NCBI RefSeq assembly: GCF_000002425.4
Contig: NC_037266.1
Location: forward strand, 10,773,817-10,837,816
Direction: 5' to 3'
Source of the DNA: Physcomitrium patens
Taxonomy: Eukaryota > Streptophyta > Bryopsida > Funariales > Funariaceae
Length of the DNA: 64,000 bases
How positions within the stretch are numbered: position 1 is the first letter of the stretch; each line of letters begins with the position of its first letter. The notes beneath the pieces were generated by a model that was not told the DNA's origin, made no database searches, and saw nothing but the letters and a program-made list of their open reading frames with translations. Both the position numbers and the translations under genes were made by a program. Below, in pieces: positions 60,921-64,000 of this stretch.

Positions 60921-61810
60921 TCGGATTACCAAATAATATTATATCAAATTGTAGGCCACAATTTGTATCAAGGTTTTGAAAGACATTCTTTAAGATTCTT
61001 AAGGTTGACATCAACCTTTCTTCTATCTTTTACCTTCAAACTAATAGTCAAATGGAGTGGATCAACCAAATTCTTGAGCAATATTTGAGGTGCACCATCA
61101 ACTATCTACAAGACAATTGGACTTCTTACTTATCATTGGTGGAGTTTGCATATAATAATATAATCCATATATCTATACAACAAACATTATTCTATTCAAA
61201 CTACGATCATCATCTAAAGTTGGATATGCTAGAGCCTTCAAAGTCAATAAATCCAATAGCAAAGGAGTTTGCTACAAAGATGGCCTTACTTTAAGCAACC
61301 ATGAAGACTCACCTAAAAAAGGCTCAACAACATTACAAGCTACTAGCAAATGAATTGAGGAAGGAACATCCTCCATTCTAAGTTGGTGACAAAATATGGC
61401 TTCTTTGGTACAATATAAAAATCAACAAGCCATGTGATAAGTTAGACTATCAAAAGTTGACACCATTTGTGATTCAAAAATAAATCAATAATATAATTTA
61501 TTGCTTGAAATTACCTTTATTCATGAAGATTCATCCAATCTTTTATGTTTCACTTTTGAAAAGATATAAAAAATTTAACATACTAGGTCAAAGACAACTA
61601 CTATTTCCTATAGTTGAAATCAATGATCATATTGAATTTGAGGTAGAAGAGATATTGGATTCAATGATAAGACATGGAAGGCTTGAATATCTGGTCCATT
61701 AGCATAGATATGATATCAAAAATCACACATGGGAACTAGCTGATAGCCTTATAAATCCATAAATGAAGGTTTAAAAGTTTCATCAATGACATCCATCTAG
61801 ATCAAAAGTG
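60921..61810 (+). pseudogene. G integrase C-terminus and chromodomain
   Basis: Resumes as GLPNNIISNCRPQFVSRF (60924-60978, split by position), where the usual SDRG is SNCR, so the second Asp is lost two residues away. Open piece 61052-61294 has MEWINQILEQYLRC (usual Glu position is changed in the N-x-Q-x-E-W/R context) and LVEFAYNN. Then LKQAQ-type helix, LSLLKRY-type segment (61535-61560) and a chromodomain (EVEEILDSMIRHGRLEYLVH, 61640-61699) followed by a stop. Decayed. Confidence 0.8.
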
Positions 61811-62005
61811 GTAAAATGAAGAACAATAGCTTAATAAGATGGCTTTACTATGAAGATTCTTATTTCTTGGCTTCATAAAGAAGGGGAGGAGGTAGCCTCT
61901 GAAGAGGTAATTTTTTCAAATATTAAGAATAGTATAAGTCAATATTTTGAATTCATAACCATAGCTTGTTTATATTTTTTTGATCTTGTCTATTTTATAT
62001 AATAT

Positions 62006-62407
62006 GGATAGTCAAGAGATAGATACCATGTCGATTATACCATCTCAATCAAGTAGCTTGCAAAGATGACGCAAAGATGGAGAGTTGCTTGAATCACAAA
62101 GATATCAAAAAATACCTTGTAATAGGTTATTGGTAATTGTGTTTGAGGTAGAACTTAGCTATGAAGGACACCTAGAAAGAATGTTTGCAGGATATTTCTA
62201 TAACAAAGATATCGAATTTTATGCTTAGTCACAAGTAGAAGCTTTGAGACACTATCATTAGCTATTAGGACCTATGAACTATTTGCCTTGCAAAAAACAA
62301 CTAAAATATATAGCAGACATTATGCGATAGATCTTCAATTTCTTGCTTATTCACTCACTTACAGCAACATTGCTTCTTAAAGACCTCAAAGCAAGAAAAA
62401 TAGGTGA
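62006..62407 (+). pseudogene. extra reading frame of G after the chromodomain, unknown
   Basis: From MDSQEIDTMSII at 62006 one frame runs to the 3' LTR with four stops. It is rich in charged residues and includes FEVELSYEGHLERMF (near 62145) and PCKKQLKYIADIM (near 62285). I do not recognise a domain. It lies about 200 bases beyond the chromodomain end. D has no similar frame in the equivalent 0.55 kb. It might be a captured gene piece, a decayed accessory frame or chance. Confidence 0.4.
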
Positions 62408-62869
62408 TGTCATGGTCATACAATTGAAGAAGGTTTGAGATGATTCTAAGAAGTTCTAGAAGGTTCTAAGAAGGTTTTTGTAGATCCTAGTAGATTCTAA
62501 AAGATTTCAAAAGGTTCCAATAGGTTCTTAGAAGGTTTTAGAAGGTTTTAGAAGGTTTTAGTAGATTCTAAGAAAGTTTTAGAAGGTCATAGGAAATCTT
62601 GGAAGGCTCTTGGAGGCTTTTGATCATTTAAGAAGTTTCCAAAGAAGGATTTCAAGCTTGCTTTATTTCCAACCCTCATAGAAACTTCTAAAGAAGCTTC
62701 TTAGAATCTAGTATATATAGGAGTCGAGGCTGAGAGGATCTTTAGTCTCAACAACTCACTTCTTGTGGTCTATCCATGAACTTCTTGTCTTATATCTAAT
62801 TATTATTCTAATATTGAGCTAATTCCATTTCTTGATCTTCAATCCTTGTCTTGTATAGAATCTCTAACA
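62408..62869 (+). repeat. G 3' LTR
   Basis: TGTCATGGTCATAC to ATCTCTAACA, matching the split 5' LTR. A purine-rich tract (AAGCAAGAAAAATAGGTGA) directly precedes it. Internal GGTTTTAGAA repeats at 62525-62560. Confidence 0.88.
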
Positions 62870-62874
62870 GAAAT

Positions 62875-63935
62875 CTTATTAAGTCTAGGAGGTAATTATC
62901 TTAGTTGGTTTAATATTTTTTATTTATTATTGAATATTAAAAGATATTTACTAAATTCAATATTTATATTGGCCTTCTATCTATACATATTATTTATAAG
63001 AAAAATTACAAATATTAATTAGTAGTTAAAAGAAGCATGAGAAAGAACCTTACGTCTTTTTAGTTAGTTATATAGATAGTAGGATTTATAGTAGATTTAA
63101 ATTTATTTTATTATTATAAAAAATCATCAAGATAAAAAAGTATAAGTTAAAATTTATTTTAATATTATAAAAATATTATGTGAATTCTTAGAATTATTTA
63201 GAAGTTTTTAGGAATTTTTAGAGGAATTTCCAAGTCTTTGGTAAAAATAAATTTTATTACTTAAGGAGCCATTATGAAGAAATGGAGCAAGATTCGAAGG
63301 CCAAATAAGATTTATAGGCTAATTGGGTGTTTTTAACACTATAGTGAAGTCAAAAATACAAAGTTATTTGTTTTACTAGTAGAAAATAGGAAGACTAGAA
63401 GCTAGTGTAGTCCTTGTAAGAAGAGAGGTGCACAAGTTCTATGTGGGTTGTAACATCTTGAACGTAGTTAAAAAAGTAAGACTTAGGCCTCGTGGCCTCT
63501 CTTAGAGATCTATATATACTACTTGTGAGTCTTGCTGAGGCTCAAATTTTTGATCTCTTAAACAAAGTATCCTTGAGGTAAAAATTATTTATGTAATTTT
63601 TTATTTATTTACTTATTATTTTTCAAACCTTCATAATTTATTCATAATAATTCGGATTTATATATTTCTTATATCATTAAAAAGATAAAAAAATATCCTT
63701 TCTAAAAATATTTTTTTTATCTTTATTTTTTTATTTTTATTAGATAAAAACTTAGTGAACATACTATAACTAGTTTTGTGGTATATAATTGCTTGATTGC
63801 ACTTGTTTTACTTTTTTATGTATTTTTCTTCTTTTATTCTTATTTTTGCTACTTCTACTTCATATAGCCTATTATAAACAACTTTTAATTGAAGCCATCT
63901 TATAATTGGATTGAGGATTGAATTTTACAATCACA
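62875..63935 (+). mobile_element. family A solo LTR, second part
   Basis: Continues 35868-36006 and ends ACAATCACA. It aligns through to the conserved end of 10663-11878 (reverse). Contains the tRNA-B-box-like reverse motif near 63540. Confidence 0.8.
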
Positions 63936-64000
63936 ATATAGAACAATGAAGGTACAATTAAAAGAAGCTCAAAAACAACAAAAGATTAATACAAATGCCT
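63936..64000 (+). pseudogene. chromovirus integrase C-terminal continuation
   Basis: Reads TMKVQLKEAQKQQKINTNA, the helix that follows KDLTNHASEL at 35840-35862 in the host integrase. It proves that 35868-63935 is inserted DNA. The window ends inside it. Confidence 0.75.

Larger units (their letters stand above)
36007..62869 (+). mobile_element. G, Ty3/gypsy chromovirus carrying five nested insertions
   Basis: Bounded by LTRs of one family: 5' LTR 36007-36181 plus 42572-42847, and 3' LTR 62408-62869. Target flanks are AGAGT/GAAAT (transitions only). Its own sequence is gag 43104-44251, protease-RT-RNase H 46136-47992, linker 56380-56697, integrase 57991-58376 and 60921-61300, chromodomain 61500-61800 and an extra frame 62006-62400. 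Subtracting the guests (D, an F-type LTR, F, E1, E2) leaves about 6.4 kb, the length of D. All coding parts carry stops. Confidence 0.85.

Noticed and set aside
1..64000. CRISPR array, operon or bacterial defence system
   Set aside because: No regularly spaced identical repeats with unique spacers, no bacterial gene organisation; repeats are LTRs, microsatellites and LTR minisatellites.

Overview
The window looks like a repeat-rich, very AT-rich stretch of a plant nuclear genome. No intact cellular gene, rRNA, tRNA or CRISPR array could be supported. Almost all coding signal comes from decayed LTR retrotransposons: Ty3/gypsy chromoviruses, a Tat/Athila-like gypsy, one Ty1/copia, and a gypsy element whose protein motifs are unlike the usual plant lineages. 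The plant assignment rests on these lineages, on nested insertion typical of plant intergenic DNA, and on a primer-binding site matching plant tRNA-Trp. A 100-N gap lies at 8349-8448.

Region 1-1925: AT-rich flank, then a GC- and CpG-rich island (about 560-1540) with a TATA-like box, CT-rich leader and CA microsatellite; it may be a truncated promoter/first exon. Region 1926-18544: decayed minus-strand chromoviruses (family D) and a plus-strand integrase relic, split by long solo LTRs (B copies) carrying GATTTAG-rich tandem arrays and by a solo LTR of family A (10663-11878, perfect 5-bp target duplication). Region 18545-34355: a family A LTR split by a larger element with A-type LTRs (19019-33972). 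That element holds a Tat-like gag-pol on the plus strand and is interrupted by a Ty1/copia element (20532-25785, minus) and another LTR (26098-27425). Region 34488-64000: nested dolls. A plus-strand integrase relic is split by a family A LTR, which is split by chromovirus G (36007-62869), which is itself split by chromovirus D (36182-42566), an F-type LTR (44252-46135), full-length element F (47993-56374) and two inverted E LTRs (56698-57990 and 58377-60920). Removing the guests leaves G at about 6.4 kb, the size of D.

Element F is the most notable object: two 1208-bp LTRs, near-perfect target duplication (TCCGG/CCCGG), polypurine tract, tRNA-Trp primer-binding site, and a complete gag-protease-RT-RNase H-integrase order on the minus strand broken by stops and frameshifts. 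Its RT and integrase motifs recall gypsy elements I associate with basidiomycetes rather than the common plant lineages. The B, C and E LTRs share terminal sequence with F, so F appears to be a GC-rich, less decayed member of an old and abundant lineage here. No expressed system of cooperating genes is visible; the window is a record of successive retrotransposition.
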